Shown in pieces: positions 5,472 to 6,607 of a stretch of 6,607 bases of DNA. Numbering within the stretch: position 1 is the stretch's first letter; every line of letters begins with the position of its first letter. Below the pieces are notes generated by a model that did no database searches, had not been told where the DNA came from, and saw only the letters and a program-made list of their open reading frames with translations. Source of the stretch: Maribacter sp. Its GTDB lineage: Bacteria; Bacteroidota; Bacteroidia; Flavobacteriales; Flavobacteriaceae. The DNA lies in NCBI GenBank assembly GCA_030730545.1, contig JANQUX010000206.1, forward strand, positions 1 through 6,607, given 5' to 3'. The translations under genes were made by a program, and so were the position numbers.

Positions 5472-6607
5472 ATGTCAATTTTAGAAAACATCACTTCTAA
5501 AGATGCAATCGCATTAGAAGAAAAACACGGAGCTCACAATTATCACCCACTACCTGTTGTATTAAGCAAAGGCGAAGGTGTTCATGTTTGGGATGTGGAA
5601 GGGAAAAAGTATTATGATTTTCTTTCTGCCTACTCTGCCGTAAATCAAGGTCATTGCCACCCAAAAATCGTAAATGCAATGACAGAACAGGCAAAGACCT
5701 TGTCTTTGACCTCTAGAGCATTTTATAATGATATGTTGGGTAAATATGAGAAGTATGCTACCGAGACTTTTCATTTCGACAAATTGTTGCCTATGAATAC
5801 TGGTGCCGAGGCGGTGGAGACTGCTTTGAAGATTTGTAGAAAATGGGCTTACGAGAAAAAAGGTATTGCCGAGAACAAGGCTGAAATAGTTGTTTGCGAG
5901 AATAATTTTCATGGTCGTACAACCACGATTATCTCTTTTTCTAATGATCCAGTAGCTCGTAAGAACTTCGGGCCTTACACTAACGGATTTATTAAAATTG
6001 AATATGATAACTTATCGGCTCTTGAAGAAGTTTTAAAATCAAATTCAAATGTTGCCGGCTTTTTAGTGGAGCCTATTCAAGGTGAAGCGGGAGTTTATGT
6101 GCCTTCTGAAGGTTACTTAAGCGGAGCAAAGGCATTGTGTGAAAAGTATAATGTATTGTTCATTGCTGATGAAGTACAAACAGGTATTGCTAGAACAGGT
6201 CGTTTATTGGCAACCTGTGGTAACTGTTCTTGTTCAGATAAGCAGTGTAGTGGGACACCTGAGATAAAGCCAGATATATTAATTTTAGGTAAAGCGCTTT
6301 CTGGTGGTGCCTACCCGGTTTCGGCAGTATTGGCAAATGATGCCATTATGAATGTTATTCGACCAGGAAACCATGGTAGTACTTTTGGGGGTAACCCAAT
6401 TGCTGCAGCTGTTGGTATGGCAGCTTTAGAGGTTGTAAAAGATGAAAAACTTGCAGAAAATGCATTTGTATTAGGTGAGCTTTTTAGATCAGAACTAAAT
6501 AAGTTTATACCGACAACAGACTTAGTGAACAGTGTTCGTGGTAAAGGTCTATTAAACGCAATTTTAATCAATGACAGCGAAGACAGTTCCACTGCTTGGG
6601 ATATTTG
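5472..6607 (+). CDS. rocD: Ornithine--oxo-acid aminotransferase RocD, 3' end cut by window edge
   Basis: 378 codons from ATG at 5472, open at the right edge; the family is usually a little over 400 aa, so roughly 40 C-terminal residues are missing. This PLP enzyme moves the delta-amino group of ornithine to 2-oxoglutarate, giving glutamate semialdehyde and glutamate, and links arginine breakdown to proline/glutamate. Class III aminotransferase marks: [16 protein letters not shown] (49-64), the PLP phosphate site [12 protein letters not shown] (109-120), NFHGRT (145-150), VEPIQGEAG (199-207), PLP-binding Asp233 in IADEVQTG, catalytic Lys274 in [18 protein letters not shown], and HGSTFGGNP (301-309). 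The [15 protein letters not shown] start and SAYSAVNQG separate ornithine from acetylornithine or GABA aminotransferases. Between LLA (245-247) and KPD (266-268) it has about 12 extra residues with Cys249, 252, 254 and 259. It is divergent from rlmD and has its own promoter. Confidence 0.95.
   Translation, partial: MSILENITSKDAIALEEKHGAHNYHPLPVVLSKGEGVHVWDVEGKKYYDFLSAYSAVNQGHCHPKIVNAMTEQAKTLSLTSRAFYNDMLGKYEKYATETFHFDKLLPMNTGAEAVETALKICRKWAYEKKGIAENKAEIVVCENNFHGRTTTIISFSNDPVARKNFGPYTNGFIKIEYDNLSALEEVLKSNSNVAGFLVEPIQGEAGVYVPSEGYLSGAKALCEKYNVLFIADEVQTGIARTGRLLATCGNCSCSDKQCSGTPEIKPDILILGKALSGGAYPVSAVLANDAIMNVIRPGNHGSTFGGNPIAAAVGMAALEVVKDEKLAENAFVLGELFRSELNKFIPTTDLVNSVRGKGLLNAILINDSEDSSTAWDI

Noticed and set aside
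5207..5494. Minus-strand 95-aa open frame
   Set aside because: It overlaps the rlmD start and the intergenic promoters, has no recognisable domain, and ends inside rlmD in another frame.
5497..5912. Two minus-strand open frames of 65 and 116 aa
   Set aside because: They lie opposite the well-supported rocD coding sequence and their translations look like antisense shadow.
6311..6592. Minus-strand 93-aa open frame
   Set aside because: Antisense to the conserved rocD region around HGSTFGGNP; low-complexity Ser/Ala composition is typical of a shadow frame.

Overview
The window is an AT-rich stretch of a Bacteroidota chromosome, most likely from a marine-type Flavobacteriia (Maribacter/Zobellia-like; genus is inference). 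The lineage call rests on the -7 type promoter boxes TAnnTTTG in front of genes, the lack of Shine-Dalgarno sequences, a DUF6452-type lipoprotein with a Bacteroidota surface-export signal after its lipid-anchor cysteine, and a flavobacterial form of ornithine aminotransferase.

Layout: (1) 1-1061, minus strand: a ZIP-family metal transporter followed at once (TAAATG junction) by a DUF4268-type protein that runs off the left edge. (2) 1062-1148: short divergent promoter region with two back-to-back TAnnTTTG boxes. (3) 1149-2551, plus strand: a THUMP-domain 23S rRNA guanine-N2 methyltransferase of the RlmL N-terminal/YpsC type, overlapping by 4 bp with a 76-aa two-helix membrane protein. (4) 2546-5238, minus strand: an apparent operon rlmD (23S rRNA m5U1939 methyltransferase with a 4Fe-4S cluster) - DUF6452-like lipoprotein - DUF6048-like secreted, probably outer-membrane, protein, with junctions of 1 nt and a 20-bp overlap. 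Its end overlaps the convergent membrane-protein gene by 6 bp. (5) 5239-5471: divergent intergenic region with promoters for rlmD (minus) and rocD (plus) and a roughly 130-nt rocD leader holding a second -7 box, a six-codon ORF and a GC-rich hairpin. (6) 5472-6607, plus strand: rocD, ornithine aminotransferase, cut by the right edge and carrying a four-cysteine insertion.

Nothing here looks like a mobile element, phage, defence locus, CRISPR array or RNA gene. This is mainly housekeeping DNA: metal uptake, two rRNA modification enzymes and arginine/ornithine catabolism. The least understood parts are the two envelope proteins tied to rlmD, the small membrane protein tied to the RlmL-like enzyme, the cysteine cluster in RocD, and the rocD leader. 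I see no convincing undescribed multi-gene system.
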